Shown here piece by piece: positions 1-9,889 of a stretch of 64,000 nt of DNA (position 1 is its first letter; each line of letters starts with the position of its first letter). Under the pieces are notes generated by a model. The model was not told the origin of the DNA, did not search any database, and saw nothing but the letters and a program-made list of their open reading frames with translations. The position numbers and the translations under genes were made by a program. The DNA lies in NCBI GenBank assembly GCA_935421135.1, contig OW285194.1, forward strand, positions 8,416,376 through 8,480,375, read 5' to 3'. The stretch comes from Bugulina stolonifera. Taxonomy: Eukaryota > Bryozoa > Gymnolaemata > Cheilostomatida > Bugulidae.

Positions 1-2091
1 CAGTTCTTCTACAACACAGTTTACAACACCATCACCAGTCAGTAATAAAGGTTAGTGTACCAATATTTCTATTCTCTAATCTATCTATTTAGAATATCAT
101 GACAGTACACAAGTGTAGCTCAGAGCCAAGAAACAACTCTGGCTTAATGGTGTAACTAACATTGCACACTTTTGTCTATCAGCAACAGGTGCTAGGCTCC
201 GAGTAGAAAAGCCCAACCTCTATGACAGGAGTGGGTGGTGCTTGAGCTAGAAGCCTTTGTATGAGTTGCTCATAAGTTATTATTTCACAATCCTGCAACT
301 TGCAAAACTCCTAGTGGAGCGATAAAACCCTTTTTATTTTGATTCTACACTCCAACAGTGTGTATCGAATGACTTGCCGAATTATCGTCATCAGATAACC
401 AAAAATCTAACTAAAATTGACAATAGTATCATGTGGCCTATTATAATACTTCTCTAATATCTCTGGCGTATTTTAGTTGATGGCCAATGGAGCGAATGGA
501 CGCAATACACCCAATGTTCTAGAACATGTGGAGGAGGGAGGATGTCTAGGGAAAGACGTTGTGACACCCCAGCTCCAGTAAACGGAGGAGATTACTGCTT
601 TGGACCAAAGGAAGAACACATAGACTGTAACATAGATCTATGCCAAGGTATAGATGACACATGCGTATTTCACATAATTCAATGCAAATTCACAAAAAAT
701 ATTTTGCGAAACTATAATATTTGGAGACATGCATAGCATCATTATCCAGTTTAGGTTGATTATATATACAGTGTAAAAATTGTATGTAAGACAGGAGTGG
801 CTGTACTTGAGTTAGGGACAGTCAGTTAATTTATTAACTAGTTACAATTTCACCATCTTAAAATTGACACAGCTTCCAACTGAGCTAATTTAATTTCATA
901 TCAAATCATCAGCAGATAATCAAAAATCTAACTGAAATGCATAACTATAGGTATCAGGCTTTCAATTACATTTTTCTCAAATCTATTTTAGTTAATGGGC
1001 AGTGGAGTGCATGGGGACAATACTCCCAATGTTCCAAGACATGCGGTGGAGGAAGAATGACTAGGGAGAGAGAATGTTCAAACCCAGCTCCAAAGAATGA
1101 GGGAGAATACTGTTTTGGACCAAAGGAAGATCATATGAACTGTAACGTGAATCTATGTAGAGGTATGATGAGTGTACAATATCTAACCTGATTCAATGCA
1201 AACTGATGAAAATTATCTTGTGAACACACGGAGGTATGCATAGCATTACTCTGCTTAGCCTAATAGCTCTCTGTCAAGTGAGGACACACCTTTAGGTCTG
1301 AGGTGCTAAAAATCTATAAGATTAAACAGTTGTGACTTGATATCATAACTGTTCTGTTTACGTTAGTTCCAGTCCATGGAGGGTGGAGCAACTGGGGAGC
1401 TTATTCCGAGTGCTCGACTACATGTGGTGATGGAACAAAGGAAAAAACAAGAAGCTGTGACAACCCACGACCAGAGAATGGAGGAAATTACTGTTTTGGA
1501 GAAGAGAGAAAGATTGCTCAATGCAACAGAAATTTTGGATGTCGAGGTACAGTATTATTAACCGCATTTCCTAGTTTTTGATTCCGTTTTATTTTAGCGC
1601 TTGGAAAATTATATTTATAAACTGCATATGTAGAGATAGTTGATGAACTATTATGACTAGCGGACTGCTGGCTAATCATATTCTATATAAAATGGTTATA
1701 AAAAGCATATTATGTAATGCCAAAATAACATGCTAACTTATCTTGTGGTATCCTATAGTATAAAGAGTACATAGCATTTGCATGGTGCAATTGCACATAT
1801 ATACTTAAATTTCCATTCTGCATTTCAGACTTTTTGCCTCGAGGAGGATATGGAGGAGGGCGTAGAGGGGAGAATAAGAGAGGGAATAGAGGAGGGCATG
1901 GAGGACATGGTGGAAACGTAGGAGGACACAGGGGAAATGGAGAAAATAAAAGAGGAGGAAATGGTGGAGGCCGTCATGGAAGCCGTGGTGGAAGCTATGG
2001 TGGAGGCCGTGGTGGAAGACATGGTGGAGGCCGTGGTGGAAGCTATGGTGGAGGCCGTGGTGGAAGCCATGGAGGAAGCTCTCCATACTGA
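1..2091 (+). CDS. Secreted TSP1-repeat protein with RGG-rich tail (5' partial)
   Basis: Coding exons are 1-50 (partial), 477-647, 992-1162, 1373-1546 and 1829-2091. Every junction is phase 1 (G|TT, G|TT, G|TC, G|AC), and 275 residues are visible. The first exon is a Ser/Thr/Pro linker. The next three exons each encode one thrombospondin type-1 domain of 57-58 residues with WxxW (WSEW, WSAW, WSNW), six cysteines and a CSxTCG motif, which in this family is the O-fucosylation site; WxxW is the C-mannosylation site. The last exon is about 87 residues of Gly/Arg/His with RGGSYGGG and GRGG repeats, ending SSPY and TGA at 2089. AATAAA follows at 2095, so the 3' end is real and the polyA signal almost abuts the stop. 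The N-terminus lies outside the window. The acceptor of exon 4 is ambiguous between 1367 and 1373, both in frame. The role is probably extracellular; the partner is unknown. It belongs to the same family as the next two genes. Confidence 0.88.
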
Positions 2092-2094
2092 AGG

Positions 2095-2100
2095 AATAAA
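2095..2100 (+). terminator. polyA signal of the first TSP1 gene
   Basis: AATAAA starts three bases after the TGA stop at 2089-2091. The signal is canonical but unusually close to the stop codon, giving a very short 3' UTR. Confidence 0.6.
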
Positions 2101-3759
2101 ACTAGATAGATGAAAGACTAGCTATTTACATAGCATAGTTGAAGTCACTTCAAAGTGACTGTCGTTTCGTCCAACAATTCACTACTTCAACATACATACA
2201 TACATGTACATTTATATTATATTATACATGTATACATGTACATGTACATGTAAAATGTCATAATATATTTTTAATCAGCAAAGGTACTTTAAAATTGTTC
2301 ATAATTTTGTTAAACTCTTCTGGGAATTGTGAAATTTTAACTTACGTGTGATGACGCACTAGGAACTCCATTTTAGCAAAACCATGTTCTTTGTCTTTTT
2401 TGAAATGTTGTTTTAGTAAAAAGTCTACATCACTAATAAAACTACTTTTGTCTAATTAAAGTCTGTCCTATGGTAACAAAGCAAAGCTAAACGGCATCAA
2501 ACTGTCGAAAGGCAACTTCTTTGCCGGCTTTCTACCTAAGCTCAAAATATGTACATTGATGGTACATCGAGCAGTTCGTTGAGAATTTGAGATCTTTGAC
2601 AGAAACTGGCGGATTTCCAATGCATAACTACATGTACAGTGTAGGTGTTTTATCATAATAATCAAATTAAAAACTGCAAGACTAAAATGGAAGCATGACA
2701 AAACGTTACATGTATATCAGATACTCTTAGCTGTAGTAACTTTAAATCAATATAATTATGTATAATAAATACCTAATGTGCACACCTTGGGTTTTGCATA
2801 CCCTGAAAACAGGCAATATTTGTGTGTACTTCAGTCAATCATGCTTTTTCACTGGAACTGTTGGGGATTTGCTCATGGGGTAAAATCAGAATAGCTTGAA
2901 CTTGCCGGATATGTGTAGTGTTGTGACTCATTTCGATAGACTGGGAGTCATCTGCGTCATATGTGAATGGGTTGGAGGTAAGAAAACTTAACCTGTTATC
3001 AGGTAGAAGACAGTACTACTTACATGTATTTAACCAAATCAAATTCAAGCTGTTTCTGAAAGAATCTAGTGGCAAACTAGAAGGCTGCTAAAATGTATTG
3101 AAAATACTAGAAAGTAGTTGTCTACTCTCTCACTCTTGCATTGTGGTATAGAAAAGAGAGCGGACAACTTCATACTTCTGTAAGTCAGACAGTCTGCCCA
3201 ATGCTCTTCATTAGCAATGGAGTGACTTCACTTCTGTTGCAATTATTCTGTAAAAGCAAACAGTTCATCAACATATCAACGATTACTCTCTCTCAGCAAT
3301 GATGCGCTTACTGCGTATCTGAGTATTTCCTGACAAAGTGCTCACTGTCCTCATAAATGCACTTAATAAAATGAACTCTAGTGAAGCAAGTAGTGGCAGT
3401 AGTTTTAAAAGTGAAGATGTGAGATGCCAATCGGCCAAAACATCTCTCTCAATTAGTGTAACTTTAGGAACACCTACATGTATAACAGGTCTGTGAAAGC
3501 AAACCTACAAACTTTTAAAACTATAAATCATTAGAAGCCTTTACAAGTTGGCTTCGTACAAGCTGAACTCGTGCTAGCTAAAGTTCTGCAATTTGTGAAG
3601 AATGTGAATCATAGACAGAGAGACCACCCAACATGTTTGTAACAGTCCACAGCTGTACCTAGGCTTCTTTGATTTGATTTACCTCAGTGCATTATATTAT
3701 TGCATATATACATAATTATAATCTGACTACTGCTTTTACTTCCACATTGTACTATAGTA
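2101..3759. other. Intergenic, no gene seen
   Basis: No ORF here shows a recognisable domain or a splice-consistent exon. The stretch holds TACATGTA-type repeats (about 2200-2255) and a small hairpin at 3116-3170 whose arms are AGTTGTCTACTCTC and GAGAGCGGACAACTT. That hairpin signature recurs elsewhere in the window. Confidence 0.6.
3116..3170. repeat. Small hairpin with AGTTGTC-type ends
   Basis: AGTTGTCTACTCTC at 3116 is matched in inverted form by GAGAGCGGACAACTT near 3156-3170. This is a 55-bp foldback. The same terminal motif (AGTTGTC followed by pyrimidines) bounds longer repeats at 8395-8595 and 19355-19581, so it probably marks a MITE-like family. Confidence 0.5.
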
Positions 3760-5021
3760 TGCTGTGAAACTGTTATGAAACCATAAACAATACAATTAGT
3801 CATAATTCTTTGGTATTTTTTATAATTTCTCCCCAAACGTCATCACAGATGCAAGTCATGCTAAAACAACTTATTTACTAATGTTTTCTCATCAACATAA
3901 TTTAGTATCAATATGTAATCTACCGCCCCAGGCACCTTAGTCTTTAATTAGGTGCATTATTATGTAGTATCATAAATAGCCTTAGGTCTTTATTAGCTGT
4001 TAGAGCAATATTGGGTTGAATCTAAGAGATTCATCTGAATTTTTACTAAAGAGCATATTCTGCTATGCCAAGGTAATTTAAAATTAATTTACTTCCCAAT
4101 GTTCTGCTAACAACAGTAAACTCACCAGCTGAAAGCAGCAATCTGAAGAGATATGCATTTTTTCTAATTTGAAGTAGAGAAAAGGGTAAAGTAGCACAGG
4201 AGCATTATAAGGTTGAATGCCTTTCCTACCCTCATCAATTACCTTCATAGAAATCAAACCTAGCACTCCCACATGAGAGCCCGGAGCCCTAGCTGCTAGG
4301 CCATGGCTACCTCCTAACAAAAGTGTTGCACAGATAAATGTGGTGCAGAATTATTTAAGACTGCATGTAACCTATGACACTAGCAGTAACAGTGATAGCA
4401 CTTGCACCTGTCCGAGGTAGTCAATAACAGACCACTGTACAGCATTGACTCCCAGTAAACATCCGAATATTTTAAAGTATACGTACAATCATATTGTACA
4501 TGTAGATGTAATCATTTCAAATTTCGGTATTCCGCAATTGGCAATATCCCTGGCGGTTAGCACATACATTGTATGTGTAGATAGAGGAGCATTATAGAAA
4601 CATACTTTGTCTTGTTCGTCTGTTAGTGTTGAAACCAATAAGACTGTTGGTGAGTGTTTATAATGTTTCAGCTGACTATAAAACTTTTAATTGAATGAAA
4701 GAGATGTGAAGTGTCTTCGACTAGAGTGTTCAGCATGACCCGTAATTTATAGGGTATGAGTATTGTATTATTATTATTATTTTCACCCGCCTAGATTATA
4801 TTAATCAGTAATATTATTATTGGTAATACATAACAAATACAATAAAATGAGTTATTACACTTTATAGACCATTATTCATTATAAAGTTTTTTTTTAATCA
4901 GGTGTGTTATTGTGAACCTATTGTTTTTAGCAATTAAATGTATTTTTTTACTTTGACATCAATATAAGGGCGTAATATACAATAATTAGCTCACAGGGAT
5001 TATCATAATTATTTTTTTTGA
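3760..5021. repeat. Upstream block duplicated at 8820-9860
   Basis: Segments here reappear in the same order upstream of the third gene. Examples are GAAACTGTTATGAAACCATA near 3767 against GAAACTGTTATCGAACCATA near 8877, and the following AAACAATACAATTAGTCAT. Weaker matching continues through about 4340-4480 (against 9280-9430) and 4600-4720 (against 9490-9600). The block is therefore part of a tandem duplication carrying the promoters of genes 2 and 3. The SINE at 4190-4316 is not in the second copy and was inserted later. Confidence 0.65.
4190..4316 (-). mobile_element. tRNA-derived SINE, copy 1
   Basis: Read on the minus strand it starts GGAGGTAGCCATGGCCTAGC. It has a pol III A-box-like TGGCCTAGCAGC (4292-4303) and a B-box-like GGTTTGATTTC (4250-4260) about 40 bases apart. 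The downstream body (AGGCATTCAACCTTATAATG, then CTCCTGTGCTAC) matches the plus-strand copy at 24881-25003 (AAACATTCAGCCTTTACATG, then TGCCTGTGTCAC). Two copies in opposite orientations sharing a tRNA-like head and a common body identify a SINE. The exact 3' end is unclear. Confidence 0.72.
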
Positions 5022-5029
5022 TATAAATA
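4996..5029 (+). promoter_or_regulatory. Core promoter of gene 2: GGGATTATC element plus TATA box
   Basis: GGGATTATC at 4996-5004 is followed by TATAAATA at 5022-5029. The same pair occurs upstream of the third gene (9839-9847 and 9861-9868). The reverse complement of the first element contains TAATCC, the binding site class of K50 (Otx/Pitx-type) homeodomains; that assignment is an inference. Transcription should start about 30 bases downstream, near 5050. Confidence 0.6.
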
Positions 5030-5049
5030 TTTCTGAATTTCAGTGGATA

Positions 5050-7059
5050 ACACAGAAGAGTTGCTAGATTGTTTCCTATTAAGGTAAGTGTAAGTAGAGA
5101 ATGTAGAAGAGGGAAAACTGTAGGGTGGTGACTAGCAGACAGCTAGATTCTTAGCAGAAGCATATTTTTAGAACAGAATTTAATGAACTTCCCTATGGCA
5201 GGGTCATTATTTATATCACAGACCAAGATCTATAGTATAATATGCAAGTCCATGCTTTTTAGTCGGGCAGCTTTTTCTCTAGCTTCAGGGTATCTGGTTT
5301 GTCCCTTTGCTTTTTTATATATGTCTTTTAATACCTTTTATATCTTTCAAAAATAGCAATAAAAGCTCTAAAAAAAAATACATGTACATGTATATTATGC
5401 ACTGCACATTTATGTTCTTAAAAATTGCAATCTGACTACTTTACTTTATTTTCTAATAACATACACTTGTAATTCTGTTCAGTAAAGCTGTATCTACTTA
5501 CACTATCACCTCTGCATTAAAGGCAGGGTCATAATATTTATACATGTATATATTATTTGTTTTAGTGAACAAGGTAGAAATAATGATGAAAGTTGAAATC
5601 CTTATCCTTTGCATATATCTTATAGGTATGTAGTCAATTATATGTATATAATCTTCCTTAGATCACCTGTTATCAGTATCAGTTACATAATGGTTGCATA
5701 ATGGTTACATAATGGTTGCTAAATTGCTAGAAATCAATAATTTATAACAACTTGCCAATTAGTTTCAAGTAGCCAGTGATGAGGTAAGAAAACAAATTCA
5801 TGATGTTAAGTCAACAATTTTTATTGGTTTTTAAGGCAGATCTATGGCTGATGACAGTAGTGTAGAAATAGGTCAGAAAGAGTCCGGTGATAGAATACGA
5901 ACCCTGGACTGTGATCATTCCATGGAAGGTATGTTGTTTATAGCTTCCATTCCACTTTAGTCACTGGAAGATATGTGTGTGTTCTTTTGCTGAATTGATA
6001 AAAAATGAAATTGCTAAAAATAAATGTTTATCAAAAGGTTAAGCTGGCCAAATTTAAAGGAACACTAAATTATTATTTTGTAAAAGTATTATATTGATAT
6101 TTAAGGCTATGAAGAATCAAGTGCTATGACAGAAGACGTCAGCGATTCTGGTGATAGTCTATACACATCTGACCAATATCGATCAATCAGAAGTATGTAT
6201 AGCTTCTATTCTATTCATGTACATGTACTTTGTAAAATTATCAAAAATTGATTGATAATTAAAATATTATTAATAAATAAAACATGTGCAGGAGCTATGT
6301 TAGGACAGAAATCCCCTTCCTTTTTGCCCTTGCACTCTACTCAAAGACAGGGAAGCTCTAGTTAAATATGCATCTGTCTAGTAATACCTTTTAGATGCAA
6401 TCAAAGTGCTAGTAGCACGCTAATTTACATGTAGTATGTAAGAGAATAGAAATTCGGAGAATAGAATTACACTATAAGTGGTGAAATAATAATTACAATG
6501 ATATTACAGAACCATTATTTGATAACTTCGAATTGAGTGATTTTGCTCATCTTATTTTAATATAATTCTAGTAAGAAATGGAATGTCTGAAGAACCTATA
6601 AGAAGAACCAGGATAAATAATCTAAAAAGGATGAACAAAGGGAGCCGAAGAGGGTATAGCTCAGAGAGTGGAAGAATGGATAGTGCAGAGAGTGGAAGAG
6701 GGTATAGCTCAGAGAGTGGAAGAGGGTATAGCAGAGGCAGTCGAAAAGGGTATAGCTCAGAGATTGGAAGAAGAGATAGTACAGAGAGTGGAAGAAGAGA
6801 TAGTACAGAGAGTGGAAGAAGGGATAGTACAGAGAGTGGAAGAAGGGATAGTACAGAGAGTGGAAGAAGGGATAGTACAGAGAGCAGAAGAATAGATAGT
6901 GTAGAGAGTGGAAGAAGAGATAGAATGATCAACCATGGAGAATTTAGACACCGAATGGACACTCGCCCTCTATATATCAGTCCTCAGCTTTTATATAAGC
7001 ATGTACCTACTGTTGTATCAGAATCAGAGTCTCAGTCTAGCATGAATTCTGAAAACTGA
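5050..7059 (+). CDS. Secreted protein with GRR-punctuated 8-residue repeats
   Basis: The non-coding first exon ends at 5083 (AAG|GTAAGTG). Coding exons are 5583-5625, 5836-5928, 6106-6192 and 6572-7059 (TGA), all phase 1, giving 236 residues. The start ATGATG is followed by a short signal peptide (VEILILCIYLIG). Exons 3 and 4 are acidic and Ser-rich (for example AMTEDVSDSGDS). The last exon holds about eleven 8-residue units between roughly residues 100 and 195. These grade from RGYSSESG and RMDSAESG to five near-identical RRDSTES units joined mostly by Gly, encoded by a 24-bp repeat. The C-terminus is not repetitive. The signal-peptide exon closely matches that of the next gene. Gly-Arg-Arg junctions are the classic amidation and dibasic cleavage signal of prohormones, so a multi-copy peptide precursor is possible. 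A structural matrix protein with SxE phosphosites is the alternative. No known family is recognised. Confidence 0.78.
6652..6925 (+). repeat. 24-bp coding tandem repeat
   Basis: About eleven units of the type AGTACAGAGAGTGGAAGAAG plus GGAT lie inside the last exon of gene 2. The central five are almost identical and the outer ones have diverged. The purine-rich period keeps several other frames open on both strands, so long ORFs in those frames here are artefacts. Confidence 0.9.
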
Positions 7060-8819
7060 AACTGTAGACCACAGACTGGATGAAACCATAGCTAGCCTAA
7101 CAAGTGCAGGAGGGTGGATCAGCTCATCCTAGTCTACCAACTCAAAACCTGTTTGTACGTTTTAAATTTATAGGCAGAATCCACTATAATATTTTCCTGC
7201 TGTTCAAAATACATGTATGCTAGTCTGATTTACCATACTACATGTATAACCAGAGTTCATTTTTACCTACTGTCGTCAAAATGTTTAATCGGACAAACCA
7301 GCATTTTATTTGATGCAAATTCAGTTTTGCAAAAATTTTAGTTGCAATTTGTTGAAACCAATAATTGTTAATTATTTACTGCTAAGATAACTCACACAAT
7401 ATAAAACCACTAAGATTAAAACTATTTAGAATATTTACGCAAATAACTTGTTTTATATCTACTTGCAATTAATACAATGCCATAAAGCTCAATGGTGCGC
7501 AGAAAGTAGTTTAATACTAATTATCATAACTTAAAAAACCACAACACCAACAATAATGTGACAAGACCTATACCATATCTACAAGGCAATAGGAATACAA
7601 AGTCATGCATACACTATATATACCTGAAACAACATTACAGTCAATAATCAACCTGGACCCTTTCCACCTGCCCAAAATGAAATACTGTTACCTAGCAATT
7701 TCAAATTTATTAAATAGCCCCCAGAAACACCGCAAAATAGCAATACACAATAGATGACAATTCATAACAGCATAGACTCCATCCTGTTTCATACTTTTAA
7801 GATGTACATGTAAGTATACTTTACATGCTAGTTATGTACATGTAAGTACATAAGTACATGTAATTACACTGTAATGTTTGATAGGATCTCAATATGTCAC
7901 ATGTATGTCTTTTATTGCTATTAGTTGCATGTTACAAAATGCTTCAATTAAAATCACTGGAATATAAAATATAACGTTCATCAGATAAAAGACATACTAC
8001 CTATGGGCAAAGGGTATGGTTAAGGTTGTTTTATACCCTTTACCCATTGTACATGTAGTTAAGCCAAATTGCTCAAATTTTCAAATATCAAGAGGAACTA
8101 GGCAAGCAACAATGCTTTGTAGTAAAGTAAAAATAAGTTAATCTCTCCGGTTCAACAGAATGAAAAAGTAGATGTCAGTTGACAGTAGTTATCCTCTTCT
8201 GCATACAATATCACTCTAGTGCCCTGCCTGAATACATTCATTATTATGCATCTACAAAGTGTAGTTTTAAAATCCTGAATCTTAAAAAATTGGTGTGGAA
8301 TTTGATGCAGTTTTGAAAATTGAAAATGCAAGGAATTAAATAAAATATCGGTGGCATTTACATAAATTTACAAGCTGAAGCTATACTTAGCTAAAAGTTG
8401 TCCGCCCTCTTTTTGGAAAAAGGAAGTGAGGAAAGCTCCACATAATTTTGTATTTAGATAAAATCTGAAAAGATTGAAATTTCAATAGAAAGTATTCATG
8501 CACTGTGGGTAGACTTAGTATTACACCCAGCAAGTTTTTTAAAAGGAAGTTGTTCTCTCTTTTCTCTTCTTCCTCAAAAGAGGAGGCAACTTCCTTTAAT
8601 AATCATTAAAGAATGAAAGCTTGGTCAATTTACAGTTTTACAGCAGTAGATCAGCATCTAAACACTCTGGAGTGACGTTTTCATGCAAAATAATATTATG
8701 AATTGGTATTGCAATAGTTTGGTTTGATCCTGACTATAACTTTCACACAGTAACACAAGTAACACTTTATGCTTTCAGCTAAATTTGAATTCCCCCATTG
8801 CTTTATATTATTTAGATTA
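7060..8819. other. Intergenic, repeats only
   Basis: This follows the stop of gene 2. No AATAAA is obvious close to the stop. It contains TACATGTA clusters (about 7800-7865) and the MITE-like repeat at 8395-8595. No credible exon was found. Confidence 0.55.
8395..8595. repeat. MITE-like repeat, copy 1
   Basis: Ends AGTTGTCCGCCCTC and GAGGAGGCAACTTCC are inverted relative to each other. An internal segment (GATTGAAATTTCAAT, then AAAGTATTCATG, then AGTATTACACCCA) is shared with 19355-19581 in the same order. It also contains a second AGTTGTTCTCTC near its right end. Confidence 0.65.
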
Positions 8820-9838
8820 CCATTACAAGATTAGAATATGATTTAGGCTTATCTCTACATTGCATTAGTGCATTGTGAAACTGTTATCGAACCATAAACA
8901 ATACAATTAGTCATAATTCTTTTAGTGTTTTTTATAATCAGGTTAATATTTGTTTTTCTTGCATCATTGCATACGAGCATGATGTTGAAATGTGTGACTG
9001 ATACCTTAATATTGAAAACTTTGATGTTAGTATGGATATAAAATAATAAAATTTGTCTAAACTGGTAGCTGTTGTATTCAAGGTGATATAATTTTCTACA
9101 CTATTTCAGATTCCCTGTTTTCAATTACATGTCAAAGAGTGTACTATTAAATAATGTCACATAGGGTTGGTTCATTATTGGACCAACCTGGTTTGGAGGT
9201 GATCTATCTGGTATTTCGCTGACAACCCTGGGCTATGTAAGTATCAATGGAAAGTGCACCCACCTCACACTTACGTAGCACAGCTAATAATGTGTGGTAC
9301 AGAATTTATGATACCAGCAGTAGAGGGGCATCGTTCTAACTTGACCCTCACCTTAAACAGAACATGATCACTATACATGTATACAGTCGTGTAGTTCCCA
9401 GTCTACATCCAAATACCCAAGTACTGTATTATAAAACTAAATAACTAAATAAACTTGATATTCCATGTGTGTGGGGGCATTTGGAGCCATATCTTGTCTT
9501 GGTCTTCAATTAGTCTTCAGTTAGCGTTTGTGAGATTTATGTTGATTACAGAAATTTGAATTTAAGTTAAAAGGAATGAAACAAAGATGATGTGTACGTG
9601 TATTATGACTTTGTGTATCATTTTCATGTTACAGGAAGTACTCGGAGCATAGTTCTGTTGCTAAGCAACTGTCCTGATTATATTGACCAATAATTTGCAA
9701 CAATTGCAATAAGACTGGTTATCAACTCATTAATTGTTACAAAAGTTGTAATCGTGTGTTTAGGTTATAAATCTATTGTTTTCACAACTAACTATTGTTT
9801 CATACTGTAAACAATGCATATGCTACAACTACTACAAT

Positions 9839-9868
9839 GGGATTATCGTATAATTTTTGGTATAAATA
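9839..9868 (+). promoter_or_regulatory. Core promoter of gene 3: GGGATTATC element plus TATA box
   Basis: GGGATTATC (9839-9847) and TATAAATA (9861-9868) match the arrangement at 4996-5029 upstream of gene 2, with spacing of about 14 bases here against 18 there. The downstream first exon contains ACAGAGGAGTTG, against ACAGAAGAGTTG in gene 2. Confidence 0.6.
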
Positions 9869-9889
9869 TTCCCAACATCAAGTTGAACG

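Noticed and set aside
1805..2086. Minus-strand ORFs rich in His/Leu/Phe or Ala/Ser/Thr opposite the RGG exon
   Set aside because: They are mirror images of the GGA/GGT repeat that encodes the RGG tail; the plus-strand exon has a splice-consistent frame, stop and polyA signal.
6552..6962. 136-codon Leu-rich minus-strand ORF that could look like a membrane protein
   Set aside because: It is the antisense of the 24-bp repeat in gene 2, whose period is a multiple of three, which keeps several frames open.
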